A DNA stretch of 64,000 nucleotides from Pararhizobium capsulatum DSM 1112 (GTDB taxonomy: Bacteria > Pseudomonadota > Alphaproteobacteria > Rhizobiales > Rhizobiaceae). The notes under the pieces are model-generated. The model saw only the letters and a program-made list of their open reading frames with translations, did not search any database and was not told the origin of the DNA. A program made the position numbers and the translations under genes. Below, in pieces: positions 50,501-64,000 of the stretch (position 1 is the stretch's first letter; each line of letters opens with the position of its first letter). Location: positions 4,063,001-4,127,000 of the forward strand of contig NZ_JAUSVF010000001.1 in the NCBI RefSeq assembly GCF_030814475.1, read 5' to 3'.

Positions 50501-50853
50501 CAATGCCGCTCAGAGCAACCGGCGCATCGGCCACGGCGGTTGCTGGCGTACGCTACAAGGCCTGGCAGCCGGCGTCCGGTTTGCATCCCGTTCTACCTGT
50601 TAACACACCGCTTACATTCGATATTTATGATACATGGTCGAGGCGTTCGATCGGCGGCTGCATCTATCATGTTGCCCATCCGGGCGGACGCAGTTACGAC
50701 ACGTTCCCGGTCAACGGCAACGAGGCGGAGGCCCGCAGACTGGCGCGTTTCGAGCCCTGGGGGCACACCCCCGGTGGTTATCCCCTCACCCCGGAGACCA
50801 TATCGAAGGAGTTTCCCCTGACGCTCGATCTCAGGCGTCCGGCAGGGTTATAG
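47521..50853 (+). CDS. Transglutaminase-like and DUF2126 fusion protein
   Basis: A 1110-residue cytoplasmic protein. The N-terminal region (about 1-300) is a transglutaminase-like domain with the catalytic triad visible: Cys180 in [11 protein letters not shown], the histidine in DLHAWCEVY and the aspartate in IGLDPTSG. The remainder is DUF2126 (COG4196), with [28 protein letters not shown] and [20 protein letters not shown]. Comparative genomics places this architecture in operons with circularly permuted ATP-grasp and alpha-E proteins, predicted to modify or ligate peptides. The next gene starts five bases after its stop. Ribosome-binding site gaggggtaaag. No signal peptide. Confidence 0.9.
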   Translation: MAIKAAIYHLTHYQYDKPVRLGPQIIRLKPAAHSKTKVISHSLRVSPANHFVTLQQDPYGNYLARYVFPDPVTELKVEVDLVADMTVYNPFDFFIEEEAETWPFEYAEEIRDDLKIYMKAEPAGPALQAYLDQIDRTPERTVDFIVGLNARLQQAVNYVIRMEPGVQTPEQTLTLALGSCRDSSWLLVQILRHLGLAARFVSGYLMQLAPDLKALDGPSGTEVDFTDLHAWCEVYIPGAGWIGLDPTSGLLTGESHIPLAATPHFRNAAPISGGLYGDANTTFAFDMKVSRVAEHPRITKPFSDESWEALNAVGDYVDRVLHGADVRLTMGGEPTFVSIDDFESGEWNTDAVGPTKREKADELIRRLRERFAPGGFLHYGQGKWYPGESLPRWTFSLYWRKDGKPIWHNPDLIAAEGKDTQVTAKEAEALIAGIAAELDIEQDMVIPAFEDPAEWIIKEGSLPENVDPSNSKLESPEERARIAKVFERGLTTPTGYILPVQAWNAKADGQKWISEKWRTRRGKIFLIPGDSPIGFRMPLGTLPYVPPSQYPYIHEADPSIERDDLPDYGAPARALAEASRKAAAEARQKRVEQVLEAANADIRGAVRTAMSVEPRDGRLCVFMPPVERIEDYLDLIAAAEKAAADLGLPIHIEGYSPPQDERINVMRVAPDPGVIEVNIHPASNWKDCVEITTAIYEEARLTRLGADKFMIDGRHTGTGGGNHVVVGGNNPNNSPFLRRPDLLKSLILHWQRHPSLSYLFSGMFIGPTSQAPRIDEARHDTLYEMEIAMAQVPLPGMAQAPLPWMVDRLFRNLLTDVTGNTHRSEICIDKLFSPDGPTGRLGLVEFRGFEMPPNARMSLAQQLLVRALIARFWQNPADGGLVRWGTTLHDRFMLPHYVWQDFLDVLADLRSNGFDIRSEWFEAQLEFRFPFCGEVEYEGAKLELRQALEPWHVMGEQGAVGGTVRYVDSSVERLQVKLETANPERYTVACNGRPMPLRATGASATAVAGVRYKAWQPASGLHPVLPVNTPLTFDIYDTWSRRSIGGCIYHVAHPGGRSYDTFPVNGNEAEARRLARFEPWGHTPGGYPLTPETISKEFPLTLDLRRPAGL

Positions 50854-50858
50854 GCATA

Positions 50859-53273
50859 ATGGCAAACAAGCAGACCATCGAAGCGGCGACACAGAAAAAC
50901 CGGATCACAGATGATCCGGTTTTCGGCTATAGGGCCCTGCCCGGCATCGCCGATGAAATGGTCGATATCAACGGCAATGTGCGGCCGGTCTGGCAACAGT
51001 TGCTCGCCAATATCGGGCGCATGGACGAGACGGAGCTTTCCAACCGTTTCGCCCGCGCCGATCGCTATCTGCGCGATGCAGGGGTTTTTTACCGCGCCTA
51101 TGGCAGCAAGGAAAACTCCGAGCGTAGCTGGCCCCTGTCGCATGTGCCCGTCATGATCGATGAACGGGAGTGGTCGGCTCTCAGCAAAGGACTGGTGCAG
51201 CGCGCCGACCTTCTGGAGCGATTGGCCTCCGATCTCTACGGCCCCAATCGGCTGGTGGCCGAGGGTATTGTTCCTCCCGCACTTGTCGCGGGAAATCCTG
51301 AGTTCCTGCGCCCGATGGTGGGGGTAAAACCCGCCGACGGTCATTTCCTGCACTTCTGCTCCTTCGAGATCGGCCGCGGCCCTGACGGCAACTGGTGGGT
51401 TCTCTCTGATCGCACCGAAGCCCCTTCCGGCGCCGGCTTCGCGCTTGAAAACCGGGTGGCAACCACACGCGCCTTTTCCGATCTTTATGCCGAAACCCAT
51501 GTGCATCGTCTCGCCGGCTTTTTCGGCGCTTTCCGCGACATGCTGCAATCGCGCAAGCGCCATCCGGACGACCGGATCGCCGTGCTTTCGCCGGGCCTTG
51601 CCAACGAAACCTATTTCGAACACGCCTATATCGCCCGTTATCTCGGCTTCATGCTGCTTGAGGGTGAGGATCTCACGGTGCTCGACGATCGCGTCATGGT
51701 TCGCACCGTTGCGGGGTTGAAGCCCGTCGGCGTTCTCTGGCGCCGGCTGGATGCCGCCTTCGCCGACCCGCTGGAACTCAACCAGGGATCCCACATCGGT
51801 ACGCCCGGTCTTGTAGAAGCGCTGCGGGCCGGCTCCGTCACGATCGTCAACGCATTGGGTTCGGGTATCCTCGAAACGAGGGCTTTTCTGGCATTCATGC
51901 CCGTGATCTGCCGGCAGTTGCTGGGTGAGGATCTGCTCCTCCCAAGCATTGCGACATGGTGGTGCGGCCAACAGCCGGAACGTGATCACGTTGCGGGCAA
52001 CATCGAAAAGATGGTGATTGGCCCTGCCTATTCGACGCGGCCTTTCTTCGACGACAACGCCCAATCCGTTCTCGGCTCGTCGCTGCGCGATACCGCCAAG
52101 CTTTCAGTCGCTGACTGGTTGAAGACCGATGGTGCCAAGCTTGTCGGCCAGGAAGCCGTTACACTCTCCACAACACCCGCCTGGATCAACGGACGGCTAA
52201 CCCCGCGACCGATGAGCTTGCGCGTCTACGTCGCCCGCACGCGCGACGGCTGGCAAGTCATGCCCGGCGGCTTTGCCCGCATCGGCAGCGGCGCAGATGC
52301 GGCCGCCATCGCCATGCAGGCTGGCGGTTCGGCTGCCGATGTGTGGATCGTCAGCGACAAGCCGGTAGAACGTACGACGCTGTTGCCGCCGGAGGAAAAC
52401 TTCATCCGCACCATGCCCGGAAGCTTGCCGAGCCGGGCGGCCGACAACCTTTTCTGGCTCGGCCGCTACATCGAGCGGGCGGAAGGGGCGCTGCGCATCC
52501 TGCGTGCCTGGAATGGCCGCTTTGCCGAGACGGCAGACAGCGGCATGCCGCTGCTCAAGGATATCTCGACCTATCTCGCGGCCCTCGACATCGACACCAA
52601 GCAAGCGGTTCCCGACAGCCTGGTCGCCAATATCAACAGCGCGCTCTTCAGCGCCAGCAACATTCGCGACCGCTTCTCTGCCGATGGCTGGCTGGCACTC
52701 AATGACCTCGCCAAGACAGCGCGCAAGTTCCAGGCAACGGTGGAAGTCGGCGATGACGCGACCCACGCGATGACCGTTCTGCTGCGCAAGCTCGCAGGCT
52801 TTGCCGGTCTCGTGCACGAAAACATGTATCGCTTCACCGGCTGGCGGTTCCTGTCGATCGGCCGCTATCTGGAACGCGGATTGCACATGACCCGGCTTCT
52901 CGGCCACATGTCAGGCGAAGACGCGCCGGACGGAGCCTATGACATGTTGCTCGAAATCGGCGACAGCGTCATGACCCATCGTCGACGCTACAACGTCAAC
53001 ACTGCGTCCCTCACCGTGACGGACCTTTTGGCGCTCGATCCGCTCAATCCGCGCTCGGTGCTCTACCAGTTGAACGAGATCAAGACGGAAGTCGAGCAAC
53101 TGCCCAATGCCTACGGTAACGGCCAGATGTCGTCCTTCTACCGCGAGGCTATGCGCCTGCATGCGGGGCTTGCCGTGATGACGGCGGACGGGATGAATGG
53201 GACGGTTTACAAGAAGCTGGAACAGGAGCTCGAACGCTTTTCCGATATTCTTGCCCGGACGTATCTCGGCTGA
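50859..53273 (+). CDS. Circularly permuted ATP-grasp and alpha-E domain fusion
   Basis: An 804-residue protein with two parts. The first (about 20-470) is a circularly permuted ATP-grasp enzyme, predicted to form amide bonds: PVFGYRALPGIADEMVD, FFGAFRDMLQSRK-type core, LGFMLLEGEDLTVLDDRVMVRT, and SIATWWCGQQPE. The second (about 500-804) is the helical alpha-E domain: LPSRAADNLFWLGRYIERAEGALR and LGHMSGEDAPDGAYDMLLEI. In many genomes these are two genes; here they are fused. The start at 50859 is five bases after the DUF2126 gene. Substrate unknown. Confidence 0.92.
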   Translation: MANKQTIEAATQKNRITDDPVFGYRALPGIADEMVDINGNVRPVWQQLLANIGRMDETELSNRFARADRYLRDAGVFYRAYGSKENSERSWPLSHVPVMIDEREWSALSKGLVQRADLLERLASDLYGPNRLVAEGIVPPALVAGNPEFLRPMVGVKPADGHFLHFCSFEIGRGPDGNWWVLSDRTEAPSGAGFALENRVATTRAFSDLYAETHVHRLAGFFGAFRDMLQSRKRHPDDRIAVLSPGLANETYFEHAYIARYLGFMLLEGEDLTVLDDRVMVRTVAGLKPVGVLWRRLDAAFADPLELNQGSHIGTPGLVEALRAGSVTIVNALGSGILETRAFLAFMPVICRQLLGEDLLLPSIATWWCGQQPERDHVAGNIEKMVIGPAYSTRPFFDDNAQSVLGSSLRDTAKLSVADWLKTDGAKLVGQEAVTLSTTPAWINGRLTPRPMSLRVYVARTRDGWQVMPGGFARIGSGADAAAIAMQAGGSAADVWIVSDKPVERTTLLPPEENFIRTMPGSLPSRAADNLFWLGRYIERAEGALRILRAWNGRFAETADSGMPLLKDISTYLAALDIDTKQAVPDSLVANINSALFSASNIRDRFSADGWLALNDLAKTARKFQATVEVGDDATHAMTVLLRKLAGFAGLVHENMYRFTGWRFLSIGRYLERGLHMTRLLGHMSGEDAPDGAYDMLLEIGDSVMTHRRRYNVNTASLTVTDLLALDPLNPRSVLYQLNEIKTEVEQLPNAYGNGQMSSFYREAMRLHAGLAVMTADGMNGTVYKKLEQELERFSDILARTYLG

Positions 53274-53350
53274 GCCTTACGTTTCCGGCACGATTCCGCT
53301 TGTCGAGGGAATCGGATAGGTTCGCCGCACACAGGTCACCCAGGACATTC

Positions 53351-54229
53351 ATGCTCTACGACATCAACCTCACGATCACGTACACCTACGAGGTTCCAGC
53401 TTCCGGCGGCCGCCACGTCGTCCGCGTTCTCCCCCTTTCGTTGCCCAATCGTCAGCGGCTCGTGGCGGGAACCGTGAGCTTCAAACCGGCTCCTGAGGAA
53501 CGCAGCGACAGCGTCGATTTCTTTGCCAATCCGGCAACCTCGATCGTCTTTCGATCCGCCCACGACAAGCTGGTGATCCGCATGCAGGCACGCGTGCAGC
53601 TTGACATCCAGCCACTTACCGCCGATTTTTCACCACCGCTTTCGGATTTTCCCGCCGAGATCGCCAATATCTGGTCGACCGCACCGGACTCCCCCCACCA
53701 CTTTCTCGGTCAAAGCCCCCTGCTTCCCGAGGATCCCTTGATCGCCGCATATACGCTTTCCATCGTCAAACCCGGCATGACCATCCGCCAGATTGCCACC
53801 GCAATCTGCGAGCGCATCCATCGCGATTTCACCTATGACCCGAAGGCGACGACGGTCGAGACCCCGCCTCGCGAGGCCTTCAAGCTGAAGCGCGGCGTGT
53901 GCCAGGACTTTACCCACGTGATGATCACGGCGCTGCGAAGCCTCGGCATTCCCGCCGGTTACGTCAGCGGTTTCCTGCGCACCATCCCGCCGCCCGGCAA
54001 GGAGCGGCTTGAAGGGGCGGATGCGATGCACGCATGGGTCCGTTTCTGGTGCGGGCGCGCGGAAGGGTGGATGGAACTCGACCCGACCAATAATATTTTT
54101 GCAGGCGCGGACCATATCGTCGTCGGCCACGGACGTGACTATAGCGACGTCGCACCGGTCATCGGTGTGCTGAAAAGCTACGGATCCCATGAGACGGAGC
54201 AGGCCGTCGACGTGCTGCCGCTCGGCTGA
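53351..54229 (+). CDS. Transglutaminase-like cysteine protein
   Basis: A 292-residue COG1305 protein. The transglutaminase N-terminal domain (MLYDINLTITYTYEVPASGGRH) is followed by the catalytic core with Cys in LKRGVCQDFTHVMITALRSLGIPAGYVSGFL, histidine in AMHAWVRFWCG and aspartate in MELDPTNN. It is the third member of the DUF2126/ATP-grasp/alpha-E operon (77 bases after the ATP-grasp gene). Such enzymes hydrolyse or cross-link peptide amides and may act on the product of the ATP-grasp step. The ATG at 53351 has no perfect ribosome-binding site but matches the family start. Confidence 0.9.
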   Translation: MLYDINLTITYTYEVPASGGRHVVRVLPLSLPNRQRLVAGTVSFKPAPEERSDSVDFFANPATSIVFRSAHDKLVIRMQARVQLDIQPLTADFSPPLSDFPAEIANIWSTAPDSPHHFLGQSPLLPEDPLIAAYTLSIVKPGMTIRQIATAICERIHRDFTYDPKATTVETPPREAFKLKRGVCQDFTHVMITALRSLGIPAGYVSGFLRTIPPPGKERLEGADAMHAWVRFWCGRAEGWMELDPTNNIFAGADHIVVGHGRDYSDVAPVIGVLKSYGSHETEQAVDVLPLG

Positions 54230-54398
54230 TCCAGAATGGTAGGATGCGCCGTCTCCTTTTCGCACAGGCGAGTGCGGCGAGGGTCCATACTTTCCGAGTA
54301 TTGCAGGCTATTGCATAAAATTTGAGCGAAATCGCAAACGAGGTCGAAAGTTTCGGCTGCTAATTTACGCCCATCGGCAATGAATTCCGTGGGTGAAC

Positions 54399-55634
54399 AT
54401 GATGTTGAAGCAACCAAAAATCAGGATTTCCGGCGCGCGACTGTTGAGCGACCGAAAGGGCAATTTTGGTATTATGGCTGCGATTGCGCTGCCGGTTATC
54501 CTTGCAACAGGTGGCGTCGCCATCGACGCGACCAACCTCATCATGGCCAAGAACCACCTGCAGGACGCGACGGACTCTGCGGCTCTGGCCGCCTCGTCCG
54601 CGCTCGTCAACCAGAACATCTCGATTGCAGACGCCAAGCTGCTGGCCGCCAACTACCTGAAGGCCCAGATGTATAACTGGAATTCTTCCGGAACAACGGA
54701 CAAAGAGGCAAAAGAACTAGCCCAGGAGTTTGCGTCAAATACGGCGGTTGACATCAAGGAAGTTGCCGGGCTCGGCAACAACAAGAATTTCTATGTCGAC
54801 GTCTCGACCAAATTCGATGTCGCGCTCAATCCGCTCACGCAGATCATCGGCCAGAAAACGGCATCCGTCAGTTCGCGCAGCAAATCCGAGGCTTCGACCG
54901 AAGCCAAAAACGCGCTTTCGATGTATCTGGTGCTCGATCAGTCCGGGTCGATGGGAGAAAATACCGCGACGGTCAACCCGGACGCCCCGACCAAGCAGGA
55001 AAGTTATACCTGCGGCAAGAAGACTTGCGTTCGCACCGTGGATAATTACCTGACAAAGATTGCAGCGCTGAAGCTTGCGACTGCAAATCTGCTGACGCAG
55101 CTCAAGAACGCAGACACCACATCATCACTGGTTCGCACCGGTGCCGTGTCCTACAGCTCGAAGATGATGACGCCCACCGCGCTTGCCTGGGGTGTGACCG
55201 GCGTCCAGACCTATGTCAATGCGCTGCCGGCCAGCGGCAGCACGGATTCGAGCGCTGCTTTCGCCAAGGCCTATACGGATGTCTCAGCCTCTACTGAGAA
55301 CACTGCACACAAGAACAAGAACGGCCAGGTCCCGACCAAATACATCGTCTTCATGACAGACGGCGACAACAATTACTACAACAACAAATCCACCAGCACC
55401 TCGGGTGACCAGTCGGATACTGCGACCCGGAAATCCTGCGACGATGCCCGCAAGGCCGGCATTCAGGTCTATACGATCGCGTTCATGGCGCCCACCCGCG
55501 GCCAGACACTGCTGAAGTATTGCGCAACGTCGACGGACCATTATTTCGCTGCGGAAAATGCCAACGAGCTGTCCGATGCATTTAAATACATCGGTGAAAA
55601 GGCGTCCAACATGATGGTCCGCCTGACCCAGTAA
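54399..55634 (+). CDS. TadG-like VWA-domain surface protein
   Basis: A 411-residue TadE/TadG-type protein. After a short positively charged head a hydrophobic helix (FGIMAAIALPVILATGGVAIDATNL) holds the TadG-type pilin-like N-terminus. The C-terminal half is a von Willebrand factor A domain with the metal site DQSGSMGE and FMTDGDNNYY. The motifs fit minor components of Flp/Tad pili or surface adhesins. No tad operon is close by; it is a stand-alone gene closed by a terminator. The start could be GTG 54393, ATG 54399 or ATG 54402. Confidence 0.82.
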   Translation: MMLKQPKIRISGARLLSDRKGNFGIMAAIALPVILATGGVAIDATNLIMAKNHLQDATDSAALAASSALVNQNISIADAKLLAANYLKAQMYNWNSSGTTDKEAKELAQEFASNTAVDIKEVAGLGNNKNFYVDVSTKFDVALNPLTQIIGQKTASVSSRSKSEASTEAKNALSMYLVLDQSGSMGENTATVNPDAPTKQESYTCGKKTCVRTVDNYLTKIAALKLATANLLTQLKNADTTSSLVRTGAVSYSSKMMTPTALAWGVTGVQTYVNALPASGSTDSSAAFAKAYTDVSASTENTAHKNKNGQVPTKYIVFMTDGDNNYYNNKSTSTSGDQSDTATRKSCDDARKAGIQVYTIAFMAPTRGQTLLKYCATSTDHYFAAENANELSDAFKYIGEKASNMMVRLTQ

Positions 55635-55658
55635 CGGCCTACTTGCAACGCCTCTCGA

Positions 55659-55689
55659 AACCGCTCCGGATCACCGGGGCGGTTTTTCA
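55659..55689 (+). terminator. Terminator of the VWA gene
   Basis: AAACCGCTCCGG (55659-55670), four-base loop, CCGGGGCGGTTT (55675-55686) with one T-G pair, then TT. Confidence 0.85.
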
Positions 55690-55868
55690 TTGTCGGCGTA
55701 TTCCGGGCGATAGCTATTCACACCGCCTTCGAAAGCGCACGCGCCGGAAATTTCATCCCCTTGAAAACATTTATTGCAAGCGCTTCGCATCGGTGCATAA
55801 ATTGCTCATATGCTCCGTTGGCGTTCGCCTCCGGTTTCCCGACAGGCAAAAGAAGGAACGATCTTTTC

Positions 55869-58330
55869 ATGGTGAACCGTCAGTCGAATGAGGCGATCCC
55901 AAGCGCCGCACCGCGAGCGTCGAGTTCAAGCGTACTGGCACAGGAAATCATCGAGCGTCTGACCTATCGTATCGGCAAGGATCCGAAGGTCGCAAAACCG
56001 CACGACTGGCTGACCGCTGCAATTCTCGTGGTACGCGACCGCATCACCGACAACTGGATGGAATCCACCCGGCAGGTTTATGCGACCAACGCCAAGCGCG
56101 TTTATTATCTATCGCTTGAATTCCTCATCGGCCGTCTGATGCGCGATGCGGTCACCAATATCGGTCTGATGGACGAATTGCGCGAGGCGCTTGCATCCTT
56201 CGGCGTCGATATCAACATCATCGCCGGCCTCGAACCGGACGCCGCCCTCGGCAATGGCGGTCTTGGCCGTCTCGCAGCCTGCTTCATGGAATCCATGGCG
56301 ACCGTCGATATCCCGGCTTACGGCTACGGTATTCGCTATGTCCATGGCCTCTTCCGTCAGCAGATGGCGGATGGCTGGCAGGTGGAGCTGCCGGAAACCT
56401 GGCTCGCCCACGGCAATCCATGGGAGTTCGAACGCCGCGAGAGCTCCTACGAAATCGGCTTCGGTGGCTCGGTCGAAACCGTCAACATCGACGAAGAGAT
56501 CACCCGTTACGTCTGGAAGCCGGCCGATCGTGTCATCGCCACTGCCTGCGATACGCCGGTCGTCGGCTGGCGCGGCAAGCGGACCAATACGCTGCGGCTC
56601 TGGACAGCGCATCCGATCGACCCGATCCTGCTCGACGCCTTCAATGCCGGCGACCATATCGGCGCGCTACGCGAAAGCAACAAGGCGGAAAGCCTCGCCC
56701 GCGTGCTTTATCCGGCCGACGCCACGCCTGCCGGCCAGGAACTGCGCCTGCGCCAGGAGTTCTTCTTCTCGTCCGCCTCGCTCCAGGACATTCTGCGGCG
56801 CCACCTGCAGCAATATCCCGATTTCACATCGCTGCCCGACAAGGTGGCGATCCAGCTGAATGATACGCACCCCGCGGTCTCGGTGTCCGAGCTCATCCGG
56901 CTTCTGATGGATATTCACGGGCTCGATTTCGAAACAGCCTGGGATATCACCCGCCACACATTCGCCTATACCAACCACACGCTTCTGCCGGAAGCTCTGG
57001 AAACCTGGCCGGTGCCGCTGTTTGAGCGGCTTCTGCCGCGCCACATGCAGATCGTCTATGCGATCAACGCCAAGATCCTGCGGGAAGCCCGCAAGGAAAA
57101 GGGCCTGAGCGACGCGGAAGTCCGCAGCATTTCGCTGATCGACGAAAGCGGCGAACGGCGCGTGCGCATGGGCAACCTCGCCTTCGTCGGCTCCCATTCG
57201 GTCAACGGCGTCTCGGCCCTTCACACGGAACTGATGAAGGAGACCGTTTTTGCCGATCTCCACAAGCTTTATCCAGCGCGCATCAACAACAAGACCAACG
57301 GCATTACGCCCCGTCGTTGGCTGATGCAGTGCAACCCTGATCTGTTCGGCCTGATCCGCGAATCCATTGGCGACGAGTTCATGGACAATGCGGAGGCTCT
57401 GCAGGCTCTCGACGCCTTTGCCGACAAGAAGGACTTCCAGGAAAAATTCGCTGCAATCAAACGCAGCAACAAGGTCAAACTGGCGCAGCTTGTGCAATCA
57501 CGGATGGGCGTCCGTCTTGATCCGTCGGCAATGTTCGACATCCAGATCAAGCGCATCCACGAATACAAACGCCAGCTTCTGAACATCGTCGAAGCGGTGG
57601 CGCTTTACGATCAGATCCGTTCGCACCCCGAGCTGGATTGGGTTCCCCGCGTAAAACTCTTCGCGGGCAAGGCGGCGCCGAGCTATCACAACGCCAAGCT
57701 GATCGTCAAGCTCGCCAACGACGTCGCCAAGGTGATCAACAACGACCCATCCGTGCGTGGTTTGCTGAAGGTTGTATTCGTTCCGAACTACAACGTCTCG
57801 CTTGCCGAAATCATTGTGCCGGCCGCCGACCTCTCAGAACAAATTTCGACTGCCGGCATGGAAGCTTCGGGAACCGGGAACATGAAGTTCGCGTTAAACG
57901 GAGCGCTGACCATCGGCACGCTGGACGGCGCCAATGTCGAGATGCGTGACTGGGTGGGGGAAGAGAACATCAAGATCTTCGGAATGACCGCTGAGGAAGT
58001 CGCCAAGGTTCGCGCGGAAGGTCATAATCCCCGCGCCATCATCGAGCAGTCCAGCGAACTTTCGCAGGCGCTGCAGGCGATAGCTTCCGGCGTATTCTCT
58101 CCGGACGACCGCAATCGCTTTGCCGGCCTCATCGACGGCCTCTACAATCACGACTGGTTCATGGTCGCAGCCGATTTCGATGCCTATTCCAAGGCACAGC
58201 GCGAGATCGACACGATCTGGACGGATACTGGAAGCTGGTATTCCAAGACGATCCGCAACACTGCCCGGATGGGCTGGTTCTCATCCGATCGCACCATCCG
58301 GCAATATGCCGGGGAAATCTGGAGAGCTGG

Positions 58331-58334
<4 letters not shown>
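55869..58334 (+). CDS. glgP: Glycogen phosphorylase
   Basis: Breaks glycogen by phosphorolysis to glucose-1-phosphate. The 821-residue protein has YYLSLEFLIGRL, EPDAALGNGGLGRLAACFMES, NDTHPAVSVSEL and the PLP site EASGTGNMKFALNGALTIGTLDGANVE. I start at the ATG at 55869 (MVNRQSNE) after aaggaacg, which gives the family length; the longer frame from 55761 does not. The stop overlaps glgB (ATGA at 58331-58334), so glgP and glgB are translationally coupled. Confidence 0.94.
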
Positions 58335-60529
<2,195 letters not shown>

Positions 60530-60628
60530 TAGCCCGGTCACGCCAAGGCTGGGTATGAAGACACAATAATAGGGTAACATCCGGCACCAACCGGACTTTG
60601 CCCAGGAAGAATTTTCGGGAGGAAACCA

Positions 60629-61888
60629 ATGGAAAAAAGATCGCAGCCCCTTGCCCGTGATGCCATGGCTTATGTTCTTGCCGGCGGTCGGGGAAGCCGC
60701 CTGAAGGAACTGACCGACCGACGCGCAAAGCCCGCCGTTTATTTCGGCGGCAAGGCGCGCATCATCGACTTTGCCCTTTCCAATGCACTCAATTCCGGTA
60801 TCCGCCGCATCGGGGTCGCGACGCAGTACAAGGCGCACTCGCTGATCCGCCACCTGCAGCGGGGCTGGAACTTCCTGCGCCCCGAGCGAAATGAGAGCTT
60901 CGACGTCCTGCCGGCCAGCCAGCGCGTTTCCGAAACGCAGTGGTACGAAGGCACGGCCGACGCCGTCTACCAGAACATCGACATCATCGAGGATCATGGC
61001 GTCGAATATATGGTCATCCTTGCCGGCGACCATATCTACAAGATGGACTACGAATTGATGCTGCAGCAGCACGTCGATTCCGGTGCCGACGTGACCATCG
61101 GCTGCCTTGAAGTGCCGCGCATGGAAGCGACCGGCTTCGGCGTCATGCATGTCGACGAAAAAGACCAGATCATCGCCTTTGTCGAGAAGCCGGCGGACCC
61201 GCCGGGGATTCCCGGCAATCCGACGATGGCGCTCGCCTCGATGGGCATCTATGTTTTCCACACCAAGTTCCTGATGGATCTTCTGCGCCGCGATGCCGCC
61301 GATCCGGCCTCCAGCCGCGACTTCGGCAAGGATATCATTCCCTACATCGTCCAGAACGGCAAAGCCGTCGCCCATCGGTTCAGCGAGTCCTGCGTGCGCT
61401 CGGATTTCGAGCGCGAGGCCTACTGGCGCGATGTCGGCACGATCGACGCCTACTGGCAGGCCAACATTGACCTGACCCACGTCACGCCGGAACTCGACAT
61501 CTACGACAGCACCTGGCCGATCTGGACTTTCGCGGAAATCAAGCCGCCAGCTAAATTCGTCCATGATGACGAAAACCGCCGCGGGTCTGCAACGTCCTCG
61601 CTGGTTTCGGGCGATTGCATCATTTCGGGTGCTTCGCTGAACCGCAGTATGTTGTTTACGGGCGTTCGCGTGAACTCCTTCTCGCGGCTCGAAAACGCGG
61701 TCATCCTGCCGAATGTTCGCATCGGCCGCCATGCTCAGCTAAACAACGTGGTGATTGACGCGCGCGTCGTCATTCCGGAAGGCCTGGTGGTCGGTGATGA
61801 TCCCGAATTCGACGCCAAGCGTTTCCGTCGCTCCGAAAACGGTATCTGCCTGATTACCCAGGCGATGATCGACAAGCTGGGCATGTAG
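60629..61888 (+). CDS. glgC: Glucose-1-phosphate adenylyltransferase
   Basis: Makes ADP-glucose, the committed step of glycogen synthesis, under allosteric control. The 419-residue protein has [70 protein letters not shown], and SGCIISG-like (here [11 protein letters not shown]) with the beta-helix ending [12 protein letters not shown]. The agglutinate of arginine/lysine residues near the N-terminus ([10 protein letters not shown]) is the activator-site region in rhizobial enzymes, in which fructose-6-phosphate and pyruvate are activators. The start follows cgggaggaaacca. Gap to glgA two bases. Confidence 0.95.
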   Translation: MEKRSQPLARDAMAYVLAGGRGSRLKELTDRRAKPAVYFGGKARIIDFALSNALNSGIRRIGVATQYKAHSLIRHLQRGWNFLRPERNESFDVLPASQRVSETQWYEGTADAVYQNIDIIEDHGVEYMVILAGDHIYKMDYELMLQQHVDSGADVTIGCLEVPRMEATGFGVMHVDEKDQIIAFVEKPADPPGIPGNPTMALASMGIYVFHTKFLMDLLRRDAADPASSRDFGKDIIPYIVQNGKAVAHRFSESCVRSDFEREAYWRDVGTIDAYWQANIDLTHVTPELDIYDSTWPIWTFAEIKPPAKFVHDDENRRGSATSSLVSGDCIISGASLNRSMLFTGVRVNSFSRLENAVILPNVRIGRHAQLNNVVIDARVVIPEGLVVGDDPEFDAKRFRRSENGICLITQAMIDKLGM

Positions 61889-61890
61889 CA

Positions 61891-64000
<2,110 letters not shown>

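Overview
The window is ordinary, gene-dense chromosomal DNA of an alphaproteobacterium of the Rhizobiaceae (Agrobacterium/Rhizobium/Sinorhizobium relatives). The evidence is the set of recognisable genes: CpdR, GapR (DUF2312), an Omp10-type lipoprotein, homospermidine synthase, OpgC, a histidinol-phosphatase-type HisN next to an MmgR/suhB small RNA, and a glgP-glgB-glgC-glgA-pgm operon. No insertion sequence, prophage, CRISPR array or other clear mobile DNA was seen.

Layout. 1-5 kb: pyruvate kinase (cut by the window edge) coupled to a DUF1036 secreted protein; a divergent N-formylglutamate amidohydrolase, DUF1244 and gapR run; then a DUF882 (M15-like) envelope peptidase. 5-12.5 kb: a TacA-like sigma-54 response regulator, oligoendopeptidase F, pabB-pabC, a PAS-GGDEF gene that is split by a frameshift, and a DUF3445 haem protein. 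12.6-21 kb: homospermidine synthase, Omp10 lipoprotein, a secreted 5'-nucleotidase with a LysM tail, ferrochelatase, a QmcA/NfeD pair and an outer-membrane beta-barrel. 21-31.4 kb: galU, a MltB-type transglycosylase, a DUF459 SGNH-like protein that lacks the usual histidine, and gltD-gltB. 31.4-38 kb: threonine aldolase, LysR regulator with a divergent SBF transporter, ibpA with a heat-shock promoter and a ROSE-type RNA thermometer, an alpha/beta hydrolase and hisN. 38-47.4 kb: the mmgR sRNA, a second formylglutamate amidohydrolase, cpdR, tRNA-Val(GAC), ilvD, opgC, an esterase, a MarR/VOC pair divergent from DUF899, and a two-domain VOC protein.

47.5-54.2 kb holds the least understood system: a transglutaminase-DUF2126 protein, a fused circularly permuted ATP-grasp/alpha-E protein and a second transglutaminase, in tight order. 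This is the predicted peptide-ligation/cross-linking cassette that accompanies the Anbu protease in other bacteria, but no Anbu gene is in this window. A VWA/TadG-like secreted-surface protein follows, then the glycogen operon (55.9-64 kb), which runs off the right edge inside pgm.

Regulatory DNA is informative here: several perfect inverted repeats in promoter gaps (5017, 6735, 31587/31600, 45642), two independent sRNA signals (the mmgR homologue, and a strong orphan terminator at 35732), and rho-independent terminators at most convergent or operon ends. Starts given by the longest open frame were shortened where a ribosome-binding site or family alignment favoured an internal ATG; these choices are stated for each gene.
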